Below, piece after piece: positions 1-7,655 of a stretch of DNA of 30,518 bases. The position numbers and the translations under genes were made by a program. Numbering within the stretch: position 1 is the stretch's first letter; each line of letters begins with the position of its first letter. The notes under the pieces were generated by a model, which saw only the letters and a list, made by a program, of their open reading frames with translations, was not told the DNA's origin and searched no databases. This DNA is from an uncultured Clostridia bacterium. Lineage in GTDB: Bacteria; Bacillota; Clostridia; Oscillospirales; Oscillospiraceae. The stretch lies in contig CALDMR010000091.1 of assembly GCA_937915065.1 (NCBI GenBank), positions 1 to 30,518 of the forward strand, given 5' to 3'.

Positions 1-722
1 TCGGAAGTGCCGATCAGATACAGGTCTTCGCCCTCGATCTTATACATCATGGCGTCCATATCCGTCTGGCTCATAACGCCTTCCACCACGTTGCCGTGGA
101 TCATGAAGGGGGGGATGCAGTAGGTGAAGCCGTGGTCGATCATAAAGTCGCGGCCATAGGCCAGCACAGCCTCGTGGAGCCGGGCGATGTCGCCCAGCAG
201 GTAATAGAAACCGTTGCCGGACACGCGGCCGGCGGCGTCCAGATCGATGCCGTCGAAGGATTCCATGATCTGGGTGTGGTAGGGGATCTCAAAGTCGGGT
301 ACCAGGGGCTCGCCGAAGCGCTGCACTTCCACATTGGCGCTGTCGTCGGGGCCGATGGGCACGCTGGGATCGATGATCTGGGGGATCTGCAGCATGATCT
401 TGTGGATCTTCTGCTCCAGCTCGGATTCTTTCTGCTCCAGGGCGGCCAGGCGGTCGGCGTTGGCCTTGACCTGGGCCTTCACGGCCTCGGCCTCTTCCAG
501 CTTGGAGGGGTCTTTTTTGGCCTGGCCCATGAGCATGCCCACCTGCTTGGACAGCTGGTTGCGCTGGGCCCGCAGGTCGCTGGCCTCGGTGATGGCGGCG
601 CGGTTTTCCGCATCCAGGGCGATGACCTCGTCCACCAGGGGCAGCTTGTGATCCTGGAACTTCTTTTTAATGTTTTCCTTTACGATGTCCGGATTTTCGC
701 GGACAAATCTCATATCCAACAT
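1..722 (-). CDS. serS: Seryl-tRNA synthetase, N-terminal part (runs off window)
   Basis: Cytoplasmic class II aminoacyl-tRNA synthetase that charges tRNA-Ser with serine. About 240 codons are visible, beginning MLDMRFVRENPDIVKEN, which is the typical SerRS start. Residues about 30-100 form the long antiparallel coiled-coil arm (many Ala, Glu, Lys, Gln, Leu) that grips the tRNA variable arm, followed by the start of the catalytic domain. Motifs 2 and 3 lie outside the window. The ATG at 720-722 has a GAGAGGTG ribosome site just upstream. It is the last visible gene of a minus-strand run parA, parB, coiled-coil protein, serS, with only 40 bp to the gene before it, so co-transcription is likely. 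No T-box leader fits in that gap. The open frame continues to base 1, so the break is the window edge and not a truncation. Confidence 0.95.
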   Translation of the reverse strand, partial: MLDMRFVRENPDIVKENIKKKFQDHKLPLVDEVIALDAENRAAITEASDLRAQRNQLSKQVGMLMGQAKKDPSKLEEAEAVKAQVKANADRLAALEQKESELEQKIHKIMLQIPQIIDPSVPIGPDDSANVEVQRFGEPLVPDFEIPYHTQIMESFDGIDLDAAGRVSGNGFYYLLGDIARLHEAVLAYGRDFMIDHGFTYCIPPFMIHGNVVEGVMSQTDMDAMMYKIEGEDLYLIGTS

Positions 723-762
723 AACACTTACACCTCTCGTAATGATTTGAACCGGCGGGGGA

Positions 763-1305
763 TCATTCCCCGTCTTTTGCGCCGTTCAGCGCTTCGTTGA
801 TGCGCTGGTAGGCGGCCAGGGGGCTTTCGTAGTCAGGGTCTTCGGCGCTGCCCTCGCTGGCGCCGGGCAGGGCGCGGTACAGCTCGTCCTGGGCCAGGGC
901 CTTCAGCACCTGCTGGCAGGCTTCGTTCTCGCCGCTGCTGTACAGCCGCTCCAGCTGCCACACCAGGCCCATGGCCTGGAGCGTGCGGGCGTCTGCGGCG
1001 CTTTGGCGCTCCAAATCGTCTACCTGCTGCTGCAGGGCGGCGTTTTCGGACAGGGCGTCCTGGTACTGCTCCTCCACATCTTGGAGCTGCTGCAGGGTTT
1101 CCACCTGGCTTTGCAGGTCGCGGATGGTCTGGGCGCTGCTGTGCTGGTTCATGGCGTAGGAATACAGGATCAGCGCCAGGGCGATGGCGAAGAGGATCAC
1201 AAGATACAGCAGAACAGGCTTGTGCTTCCCCTCGGCCGGGGGCGTATTCTGGGCGGCGGCAGCGGCCTCTTCGGGCGTCACTTCGCCGCGTTTTTCAAGT
1301 TTCAT
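763..1305 (-). CDS. Single-pass membrane protein with coiled coil, function unknown
   Basis: 180 residues, family not recognised. Visible layout: a charged and Ala/Pro-rich N-terminal tail (1-29), one strong hydrophobic segment (about 30-52), then a heptad-rich stretch rich in Gln, Leu and Glu (about 57-115) that should form a coiled coil, then a short acidic C-terminal domain. The positive charges before the membrane segment predict the tail inside and the coiled coil outside, although the reverse is not excluded. It starts 37 bp after parB and ends 40 bp before serS, so it probably shares the parAB transcript. Its ribosome site (AAAGGAC) is rather far, about 15 bases, from the ATG. A link to segregation or division is suggested only by position. 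FtsL/DivIC-like small division proteins have a similar outline, but no sequence signature supports that name. Confidence 0.8.
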   Translation of the reverse strand: MKLEKRGEVTPEEAAAAAQNTPPAEGKHKPVLLYLVILFAIALALILYSYAMNQHSSAQTIRDLQSQVETLQQLQDVEEQYQDALSENAALQQQVDDLERQSAADARTLQAMGLVWQLERLYSSGENEACQQVLKALAQDELYRALPGASEGSAEDPDYESPLAAYQRINEALNGAKDGE

Positions 1306-1342
1306 GGGGGGGTCTTCAGTCCTTTCGCGGTTTGAAATGGGG

Positions 1343-2233
1343 TCAGGGGTTGCGCCTGGTCACTTTCAGGGCGGCCAGGGCATCCAGCAGGTCGTTCAGG
1401 TCGTCCATGCCGTAGTACTCCAGCTCGATCTTGCCCTTTTTGCGGCCGGTGACGATGTGGCAGCCCCGGCCCAGCCGGGTGGACAGGTCTTTTTCCGCTT
1501 CGGCGGCGTAGTCCACGGCGGGAGCCTTGACGGGGGGCTTTTCCTTGGCTGCGGATTGGAGTTTTTTCACCAGGGCCTCCGTCTGGCGGACGCTCAGCCC
1601 GCCCTCGACCACGGCCTGGGCGGCCTTTTCTGCCTCGGCGGCCTTGAGGCCCAGCAAAGCCCGGGCGTGACCGGCGGACAGCTGGCCCTCGGCCAGCAGG
1701 GCCCGGATCGGGGCGCTCAGATTCAGCAGGCGCAGGACGTTGGCCACGTTGGAGCGGCTTTTGCCCACCCGCTCGGCGGCCTCCTCCTGGGTCAGATTGT
1801 AGTCCTCCATCAGCACTTTGTAGCCCTCGGCCTCTTCGATGGGGTTCAGATCCTCCCGCTGGAGGTTTTCGATCATGGCCAGTTCCATGGCCTTGCGGTC
1901 ATCGGCTTCGATGACCAGCACGGGCACTTCGGCCAGGCCCGCCAGCCGGGCGGCCCGCCAGCGGCGCTCGCCGGCGATGATCTGATAGTAGCCCGAGGAC
2001 AGCTTGCGCACGGTCAGGGGCTGCAGAATGCCGTGAACGCGGATGGAGTCGGCCAGATCCTGGAGGGAAGCATCGTCAAAGCGCTTGCGGGGTTGTTTGC
2101 GGTAGGATTCCACCTTGGCGATGGGCAGCATGGTCACACCGCCGCCCTCGCCGCCTTGGGGAGTGAGGGGAGAAGTGTCGCCCAGCAGGGCGCCGAGTCC
2201 CTTGCCAAGGCCCTTCTGCGTAGTTCTTGCCAT
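1343..2233 (-). CDS. parB: Chromosome-partitioning CTPase ParB/Spo0J
   Basis: DNA-binding CTP switch that loads at parS, slides as a clamp and recruits ParA and SMC. 296 residues. A basic N-terminal tail of the kind that stimulates ParA ATPase (MARTTQKGLGKGLGALLG) is followed by the ParB/sulfiredoxin-like domain with the CTP-binding GERRWRA motif (88-94) and ENLQRED (122-128), a helix-turn-helix at about 148-171 (GKSRSNVANVLRLL), and a C-terminal dimerisation domain. At the four positions known to separate ParB from Noc it has R160, V166, N171 and G188; the Arg and Gly are ParB-type. Start ATG at 2231-2233 has AAAGGAG 8 bases upstream. It lies 13 bp after parA in the same operon, and two parS sites lie just upstream of parA. 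Confidence 0.97.
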   Translation of the reverse strand: MARTTQKGLGKGLGALLGDTSPLTPQGGEGGGVTMLPIAKVESYRKQPRKRFDDASLQDLADSIRVHGILQPLTVRKLSSGYYQIIAGERRWRAARLAGLAEVPVLVIEADDRKAMELAMIENLQREDLNPIEEAEGYKVLMEDYNLTQEEAAERVGKSRSNVANVLRLLNLSAPIRALLAEGQLSAGHARALLGLKAAEAEKAAQAVVEGGLSVRQTEALVKKLQSAAKEKPPVKAPAVDYAAEAEKDLSTRLGRGCHIVTGRKKGKIELEYYGMDDLNDLLDALAALKVTRRNP

Positions 2234-2246
2234 AGAAGATCTCCTT

Positions 2247-3020
2247 TTATGATTTGTTTGGTTTATCGTGGTTCATCTGCAAAAATTCTTCGGCCAGAGC
2301 TAGGTAAGCTTCGCTGCCACGGCCGGAGTGGTCGTAGGCGGTGATGGGCTTGCCGTAGCTGGGGGCTTCGGACAGGCGCACGGTGCGGGGAATCACGGTG
2401 GCATACACCTTGCCGGGGAAGTAGCGCTTCACTTCTTCGGCCACCTGGTTGGCCAGATTGGTGCGGCCGTCGAACATGGTCAGCAGCACGCCCTCCAGGT
2501 CGATGCCCGGGTTCAGGGAGCGCTTGACGATGCGCACGGTGTTCATCAGATCGCTGAGCCCCTCCAGGGCGTAGTATTCGCCCTGCACCGGCACCAGCAC
2601 GGTGTTGGCGGCACACAGGCCGTTCAGCGTCAGCAGTTCCAGGGAGGGGGGGCAGTCGATGAGGATGTAGTCATAACCGGGGGACAGCTCGTCCAGGGCC
2701 TCTTTCAGCAAAAATTCCCGGCGTTCCAGGCCGATCATTTCGATGCCTGCGCCCGCCAGGTTCTTGCAGGAGGGGAGAACATCGCCCCACTTGGTCTGCA
2801 CCACGGCCTTTTCCGGCGTCACGCCGTTGATCAGCACGTCGTAAACGCCGCCGGAAACGGTTTTATCCACGCCCATGCCGGAGGTCGAGTTGGCCTGGGG
2901 GTCGAAGTCGCACAGCAGGACTTTTTTTCCTTTTTCCTGCAATGCCGCTGTCAGACTGACGCAGGTGGTGGTTTTGCCCACGCCGCCCTTCTGATTGACC
3001 ACTGCTACAATTTTTGCCAT
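2247..3020 (-). CDS. parA: Chromosome-partitioning ATPase ParA/Soj
   Basis: Deviant Walker-type ATPase that binds DNA non-specifically when ATP-bound and drives ParB-parS segregation; in Bacillus it also controls DnaA. 257 residues from the chosen start. The deviant Walker A KGGVGKTT is at 11-18 with its signature first lysine, Walker A-prime CDFDPQANST at 37-46, and Walker B-type ILIDCPPSL at 119-127. A longer in-frame start exists at 3083, but it would put the start codon at the predicted transcription start and adds 21 basic, non-conserved residues. The ATG at 3018-3020 has a GGAAGG site at proper spacing and gives the family-typical MAKIVAVVNQKGG start. Confidence 0.97.
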   Translation of the reverse strand: MAKIVAVVNQKGGVGKTTTCVSLTAALQEKGKKVLLCDFDPQANSTSGMGVDKTVSGGVYDVLINGVTPEKAVVQTKWGDVLPSCKNLAGAGIEMIGLERREFLLKEALDELSPGYDYILIDCPPSLELLTLNGLCAANTVLVPVQGEYYALEGLSDLMNTVRIVKRSLNPGIDLEGVLLTMFDGRTNLANQVAEEVKRYFPGKVYATVIPRTVRLSEAPSYGKPITAYDHSGRGSEAYLALAEEFLQMNHDKPNKS

Positions 3021-3089
3021 TTGGACACCGACCTTCCGTAATTTGCGCGTTTTTGCGCCCTTTGATACATTTTTTTTGCACATACTGGA

Positions 3090-3118
3090 ATTATACCATT
3101 ATTAAAGATAAGAAACAA
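3090..3118 (-). promoter_or_regulatory. Predicted sigma-A promoter of parA operon
   Basis: On the minus strand a TTGTTT -35 box (3113-3118), a 17-bp spacer and a perfect TATAAT -10 box (3090-3095) preceded by TGG, an extended -10. Transcription would begin near 3083, leaving a leader of about 60 bases before parA. The nearer parS site lies about 25 bp upstream of the -35 box, so ParB spreading could repress this promoter; that last point is inference. Confidence 0.75.
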
Positions 3119-3142
3119 GGTGCAATCCTAAAAATCGGGGAT

Positions 3143-3158
3143 TGTTTCACGTGAAACA
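3143..3158. promoter_or_regulatory. parS: parS site 1 (ParB loading site)
   Basis: The 16-mer TGTTTCACGTGAAACA is the canonical Bacillus-type parS palindrome with no mismatch; one more flanking base each side also pairs (18 bp, 3142-3159). It sits upstream of parA, the usual place for an origin-proximal parS. Confidence 0.97.
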
Positions 3159-3200
3159 AGGGCGGGCAAAAGGGAAAAAGAAACCGCTGCCGGGAAGAAA

Positions 3201-3216
3201 TGTTTCACGTGAAACA
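3201..3216. promoter_or_regulatory. parS: parS site 2 (ParB loading site)
   Basis: A second perfect copy of the 16-mer parS palindrome, again extending to 18 bp (3200-3217), 58 bp from the first. Because it contains ATG at its edge, it creates an artefactual reading frame beginning MFHVKH, a frequent mis-annotation at parS sites. Confidence 0.97.
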
Positions 3217-3245
3217 TGATGTAGTATTAAAAACGGCAAGAGCAT

Positions 3246-3275
3246 TTGATAGTATGCAGGGAAAGATACTAATAT
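3246..3275 (+). promoter_or_regulatory. Possible promoter of the acetyltransferase remnant
   Basis: TTGATA (3246-3251), an 18-bp spacer and TAATAT (3270-3275), followed by a GGAGAGGAG ribosome site and the ATG at 3293. The elements are plausible but imperfect, and the gene they would serve is broken. Confidence 0.35.
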
Positions 3276-3292
3276 GGAGAGGAGTAGAGGCT

Positions 3293-3482
3293 ATGGGACC
3301 AAACCCAAATCAGATTTACCCCAACAAAGCCATCCTGCAGGTAGTGTTCATCCAAAATATAATCACCCGGTCTAATATAGAGGTGGGGGACTATACTTAT
3401 TATGACAATGTGAACGGAGCTGAGCATTATGGATGCCCTGTGCAGCAGCGATCCGGAAAAGATCCGGCGCATTCCACGCTAA
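3293..3482 (+). pseudogene. Vat/CatB-like xenobiotic acetyltransferase remnant, internally deleted
   Basis: The first ~44 codons (MGPNPNQIYPNKAI..., then IEVGDYTYYDNVNGAEHY) match from memory the conserved N-terminus of Vat/CatB-type acetyltransferases (left-handed beta-helix enzymes that acetylate streptogramin A or chloramphenicol). Family members begin MGPNP, then EVGEYSYYD and NGE. Homology stops at about 3428. From 3429 a different frame reads ALCSSDPEKIRRI and ends in TAA at 3480-3482, which resembles the C-terminal tail of clostridial members. Full-length enzymes are about 205-220 residues, so some 430-480 bp including the whole hexapeptide-repeat core and catalytic His are gone, with a frame change at the join. 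A good ribosome site (GGAGAGGAG) precedes the ATG. The stretch is visibly more AT-rich than its neighbours, which suggests an acquired gene later deleted. The N-terminal match is fairly secure; the C-terminal match is less so. Confidence 0.7.
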
Positions 3483-3514
3483 AGTGCCGGAGAACTATTT
3501 TTGTGGAAAACAGG

Positions 3515-3551
3515 AAAAGGAGGATGCTCCCGGTGGGAGCATCCTCCTTTT
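3515..3551. terminator. Bidirectional intrinsic terminator
   Basis: A perfect 17-bp inverted repeat (arms 3515-3531 and 3535-3551, loop GGT) rich in G and C at the core with A and T tracts at the outer ends. It can end transcription of the GH13 gene from the right and of the acetyltransferase remnant from the left. Confidence 0.9.
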
Positions 3552-3569
3552 TGCGCGATGCAGGGGGGA

Positions 3570-5426
3570 TCAGATCAATACAACACCGTTTTCCGGCGGC
3601 AGGGTAATATGCAGGGTTTCATTGCGCACGGCAAACTTCTGGCGGCTCAGGGCATCCTCCGCCATGGGGCGATCCCAGGGCAGATGGAGCTCCACCGCCG
3701 CCGGGCCGTTGTTCAGGGCGATCAAGGTGGTTTCGTCCTCATACTGCCGGGTAAACATCAGCAGCCCGCCCTCGGCTCGCAGGTAGCGGATATCGCCCCG
3801 GCGCAGGGAGGGGCGCTCTTTGCGCAGGCGGCCCAGGATGCGGTAATGGCTCAGCAGCAGGGGATCTTCCCGGCCCCAGGGGAAGGTGCCTCGGTTGAAG
3901 GGATCTTCGCAGCCCTCCATGCCGGCCTCGTCACCGTAGTAAACCGTGGGAGAACCGGGGAAGGCGTACAGCAGGGTGGAGGCCAGCTTCAAGCGGCGGA
4001 CGCCCCGCTGCCGCTCGGCGCGGCTGAGGCGGAAATGGGCCCGCCACTCCCGGCTTTTGCCGCTGAGATCCTGGCTTTGGCCGCACAGGGTCAGAATGCG
4101 GGGATTGTCGTGGGTGCCCAGGCTGTTCAGAGCGGAGTAGAAGGCGGCGGGGGGATAGTGCTCCCGAATGGTCTCCATGGTTTCCATGAAATCCCGGGCG
4201 TCGCCGCCCTGGAGCCAGGCAATGGCGGCCACCCGGAAGGGGTAGTTCATCAGGCCGTGGGTCTCGTGGCCCAGCAGGTATTTGCGGCGCTCGCCATAGG
4301 CGATCTTGTTGGAGCCGTCCTCCCACACTTCGCCGATGACCACGGCGTCCGCCTTTTCTTCCACGGCGGCGGCGCGGAGTTTGGCAATGAAGCTGTCGGG
4401 CAGCTCGTCGGCCACATCCAGCCGCCAGCCGGAGGCCCCGGCCCGGAGCCAGCGGCGCACCACGGAATCCGGATCTTCGATGATATAGTTGACATAAGAC
4501 GGTGCGGATTCCCGCACCTGGGGCAGGGTGTCCACCCCCCACCAGGAGGAGTAGCGGTCGGGCCAGTGGGAAAAGTCGTACCATTCGTACCAGGGGGAAT
4601 CCTGGCTCTGGGCGGCGCCCAGGGTGTCGTAGTAGCCATCGGCATTGAAATAGCGGCTGGCGCTGCCGGTGTGGTTGAACACGCCGTCCAGCAGGATGCG
4701 GATGCCCCGCTTGCCGGCCTCGCGGCACAGCAGCTTGAAGTCCTGCTCCGTGCCCAGCATGGGGTCGATTTTTTGATAGTCGCAGGTGTCGTAGCGGTGG
4801 TTGGAGGCGGCCTCAAAAATGGGGTTCAGATAGAGGGTGGAAACGGACAGGCTTTCCAGATAGTCCAGCCGGGACAAAATGCCCCGCAGGCTGCCGCCGA
4901 AGAAATCCCGGTTGGTGATGACCCCGTCCTCGGGCTCATAGGCCATCAGTTCGTTCCAGTTTTCGTGGACCCAGCGGCGGCCGATCATACCGGCGGGGTC
5001 CGGCGGTTCCAGGCGGCAGAAGCGGTCGGGAAAGATCTGATAGGTCACGCCCTCGCCGAACCAGGCGGGGGTTTCCTCGCTGCCGTCGTACACAGTGAGC
5101 TGGAAGGGGGCCAGGGGCGCGCCCTCCTGCACAAAGCCATCGGCGCCGTAGCAGGCCTCGCTGCCGTCGGCAAAGCGGAAGCGGAAGGAGTACCACACCA
5201 GCTCCGGCTCCGCCGGGGCGGTATAGGTGCAGCGCCATCCTCCGGCCGCGGCGGCCATGGGATATTCTGCGGCGTCGCCGGAAAATTCCCGGCGGGTGGA
5301 CAGGGTGCAGCCCACGGCTCCGGCGGGCAGCCCCACAGAAAAGGAGACGGCCGTGGCCAGGGGCACCGCGCCGAAGGGCTGTTTATACTGGGCCAGGCGG
5401 GGATGGTAAATGGATGTGTCGAGCAT
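3570..5426 (-). CDS. GH13 alpha-glucan hydrolase (neopullulanase / cyclomaltodextrinase type)
   Basis: Cytoplasmic alpha-amylase-superfamily enzyme that cleaves alpha-1,4 bonds in maltodextrins, cyclodextrins or pullulan fragments; no signal peptide is seen. 618 residues. An N-terminal beta-sandwich (about 1-115) like the CBM34 domain of neopullulanases is followed by the TIM barrel. Region I is LLDGVFNHTG (245-254), region II GWRLDVADE (333-341) with nucleophile D337, region III VIGEVWED (363-370) with acid/base E366, and region IV LGTHDNPR (436-443) with stabilising D440. All three catalytic residues are present. The C-terminal beta domain is complete. The ATG at 5426 has AGGAG about 9 bases upstream. 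It stands alone between a putative AT-rich promoter region (5440-5500) and a strong terminator. Exact substrate cannot be told from sequence. Confidence 0.93.
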   Translation of the reverse strand: MLDTSIYHPRLAQYKQPFGAVPLATAVSFSVGLPAGAVGCTLSTRREFSGDAAEYPMAAAAGGWRCTYTAPAEPELVWYSFRFRFADGSEACYGADGFVQEGAPLAPFQLTVYDGSEETPAWFGEGVTYQIFPDRFCRLEPPDPAGMIGRRWVHENWNELMAYEPEDGVITNRDFFGGSLRGILSRLDYLESLSVSTLYLNPIFEAASNHRYDTCDYQKIDPMLGTEQDFKLLCREAGKRGIRILLDGVFNHTGSASRYFNADGYYDTLGAAQSQDSPWYEWYDFSHWPDRYSSWWGVDTLPQVRESAPSYVNYIIEDPDSVVRRWLRAGASGWRLDVADELPDSFIAKLRAAAVEEKADAVVIGEVWEDGSNKIAYGERRKYLLGHETHGLMNYPFRVAAIAWLQGGDARDFMETMETIREHYPPAAFYSALNSLGTHDNPRILTLCGQSQDLSGKSREWRAHFRLSRAERQRGVRRLKLASTLLYAFPGSPTVYYGDEAGMEGCEDPFNRGTFPWGREDPLLLSHYRILGRLRKERPSLRRGDIRYLRAEGGLLMFTRQYEDETTLIALNNGPAAVELHLPWDRPMAEDALSRQKFAVRNETLHITLPPENGVVLI

Positions 5427-5516
5427 AGGCAGAAGCTCCTGTTTCTCTCTATTTTGGAATACGGTTTGTATAGTATATGCGGAAAATTGTTTTTTGGAAT
5501 CAAAATCGGGCCCTGT

Positions 5517-7646
5517 TCAGCCCAAAAGCTGATTTTCGCCCACGATGGTGGCGGCGATCTGGTCTTCGGTGAAGTAGGCGTTCAGGATGCCCACGGCGGT
5601 TTCTGCCAGGTTGGCGCCGGCGTCGCCCTTTTCAATGACCAGGGCAATGGCGATCTCCGGATCGTCGTAGGGGGCGAAGCAGACAAACACGCCGTTGTTC
5701 TTTTTGTTGCTGCCCAGCTGGGCGGTACCGGTTTTGGCGCCGGCGGACACCACGCAGTCTTTGAAATAGGCGTGGATCTGGCCGCCGGGCTGGGTGTAGC
5801 CCAGCATGCCCTTGAGCACGGCGTTCAGATGGGCGGGGTCGATGTCGATGGTGTGATCCGGCGCTGCGTTTTCCGAGGAGTAGACCAGCTCAGAATTGTC
5901 ATAGCTGCGGACGGATTTCAGCAGATGGGGCTCATAATATGCGCCGCCGCCGGCCAGGGTGGCGATATAGCTGGCCAGCTGCAGGGGAGTGTAGAGCTGG
6001 TTGGACTGGCCAAAGGCGGCCCAGGGGGCCTGGTCTTCGCCGGGGGGATTTTCCGGCAGGGTGCCGGCGGCGTCGCCGGTTTCGATGCCGGTGTGCTCGC
6101 CCAGGCCGAAGGCCGTCAGGTATTCCCGCAGGTTGTCCATGCCCAGGCGGTAGCCCATTTCGGCGAAATAGTAGTTGCAGGAGTTGGAAATGGCGCCGGT
6201 CACATTCAGCCGCCCGTGGCCGCTGCGCTTCCAGCAGTAGGGGCCCATGGAGGTGCCGGGATAGATCCAGCGGCCGCTGTCGTTGAGCCGCTCGCCGGTG
6301 GTGGTCACGCCCTCTTCCAGGGCGGCGATGGCCGTCAGGGGTTTGAGGGTGGAGCCGGGGGGATACAGGCCCATGGTGGCCCGGTTGAGCAGGGGTGAAG
6401 AGGGATCGCTGCTCAGTTCGGTATAGTTTTTGCGGAAGGTGGCCAGGTCGTAGGTGGGGTAGGAGGCCAGGGCCAGCACATCGCCGGTGCCCACCTGCAC
6501 CACGGCGGCGGCGGCGCCGCGGGCCACGCCGTCCTCGGCGGCCATGCGGTCCACGCGGTCGGCCAGCAGCTGCTCCACCTGCTCCTGGAAGGGCAGGTCG
6601 ATGGTCAGCTCCACGGTGTCGCCGGGCTGGGGCTCCTGGGTATACAGTTCGCTGGTCACCTTGCCCTCGTCGTTGGTGTTGGAGATGCGGCGGCCGCCGG
6701 TGCCGTGGAGATATTCTTCAAAGGCGGCTTCCACGCCGGATTTGCCGATGACGGCGTTGATGGAATAGCCCTGATCCTTCAGTTCGCTGTATTCGTCGGG
6801 GTCGATGGCGCCCACATAACCCAGCAGGTGGGCGGCGGCGGTGGTTTCATACTGCCGGGCCGAGGCCAGGTTGATGTCCGCGCCGTAGTAGTCCCCGTCT
6901 TTGACCAGGGTGATCAGGTTGATATCCACATCGTCGGCCAGCACATAGCTGGCGGTGGCATAGGTGGAGCGCAGGGCCAGCTCCCAGCGGACGGAAACGA
7001 TCTTCCGGGCATCGGCGTCGGAAACGCTGTCGTCGATTTTGAAGCTGCGGCGCATGGCCTCCATCAGCTGGGGCGCGGTCAGGTTTTCCACATCCAGATC
7101 GGGATCGTCCAGGAAGGGATCTTCGGCCACGGGCTCCGCCTTTTTCGGCTTTTCTGCGGCGGCGGCCAGGACATTTTTGCGCTTTTTCAGTTCCTTTTCC
7201 AGATAGGGCTGCAGGGTATCCGTCAGATAGCGGTCGAACAGGCGCTGCTGGGTGTCCGTCACGGTCACATAGGTGAAGGGGGCTGTTTTGCTCAGGGGCA
7301 CGTTGTCGGTGCAGGGGATGTTGTTCTCCTCGCACAGCTGGATCAGCCGCAGGATGGCCTCGTTCTGGTCTGCGCCGTCGGGCAGCAGGGAGGGGTCGAA
7401 GGTGAGGGTGTAGGTCTGGCGGTTGCCCACCATCAGGTTGCCGTTGCGGTCGGTAATGTCGCCCCGGGCGGCCTCCACGGTGGTGGAGCGCACGATCTGG
7501 GACACGGATTGGCGGCGGTAGTCCGCGCCGTGGACGATCTGAAGGTTGAACATCACGGTCAGATATCCGCCCAGCACCAGCAGCACCAGGAGCAGCAGGA
7601 TCACGCGGCGGTGGCGGGGCAATTTCGGTTTTTCAGAAAATTCCAT
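5517..7646 (-). CDS. mrdA: Penicillin-binding protein 2, elongasome transpeptidase
   Basis: Membrane-anchored class B PBP that cross-links peptidoglycan during side-wall growth. 709 residues: short basic cytoplasmic tail, one TM segment (about 14-34), a dimerisation/pedestal domain that includes a charged insert with Lys and Asp/Glu runs (about 150-200), then the transpeptidase domain with STLK (432-435, active serine 432), SCN (489-491) and KTG (638-640). It follows mreD by 9 bp, with AAGGAG before the ATG, and is the last gene of the zapA-U32-maf-mreC-mreD-mrdA run. This mreCD-mrdA order identifies it as PBP2 and not the septal PBP. Confidence 0.95.
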   Translation of the reverse strand: MEFSEKPKLPRHRRVILLLLVLLVLGGYLTVMFNLQIVHGADYRRQSVSQIVRSTTVEAARGDITDRNGNLMVGNRQTYTLTFDPSLLPDGADQNEAILRLIQLCEENNIPCTDNVPLSKTAPFTYVTVTDTQQRLFDRYLTDTLQPYLEKELKKRKNVLAAAAEKPKKAEPVAEDPFLDDPDLDVENLTAPQLMEAMRRSFKIDDSVSDADARKIVSVRWELALRSTYATASYVLADDVDINLITLVKDGDYYGADINLASARQYETTAAAHLLGYVGAIDPDEYSELKDQGYSINAVIGKSGVEAAFEEYLHGTGGRRISNTNDEGKVTSELYTQEPQPGDTVELTIDLPFQEQVEQLLADRVDRMAAEDGVARGAAAAVVQVGTGDVLALASYPTYDLATFRKNYTELSSDPSSPLLNRATMGLYPPGSTLKPLTAIAALEEGVTTTGERLNDSGRWIYPGTSMGPYCWKRSGHGRLNVTGAISNSCNYYFAEMGYRLGMDNLREYLTAFGLGEHTGIETGDAAGTLPENPPGEDQAPWAAFGQSNQLYTPLQLASYIATLAGGGAYYEPHLLKSVRSYDNSELVYSSENAAPDHTIDIDPAHLNAVLKGMLGYTQPGGQIHAYFKDCVVSAGAKTGTAQLGSNKKNNGVFVCFAPYDDPEIAIALVIEKGDAGANLAETAVGILNAYFTEDQIAATIVGENQLLG

Positions 7647-7655
7647 GGGGTCTCC

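Noticed and set aside
2247..3083. Longer ParA starting at 3083
   Set aside because: The start would coincide with the predicted transcription start; the 21 extra residues are not family-like, while 3020 has a good ribosome site.
3200..3607. Reading frame of 135 codons beginning MFHVKH
   Set aside because: Its start is inside a parS site, a known source of false MFHVKH proteins; only the part from 3293 shows family similarity and it then loses frame.
3501..6398. 965-codon plus-strand frame
   Set aside because: Antisense shadow of the GH13 and mrdA genes; Gly/Ala/Val-rich low-information protein with no domain.
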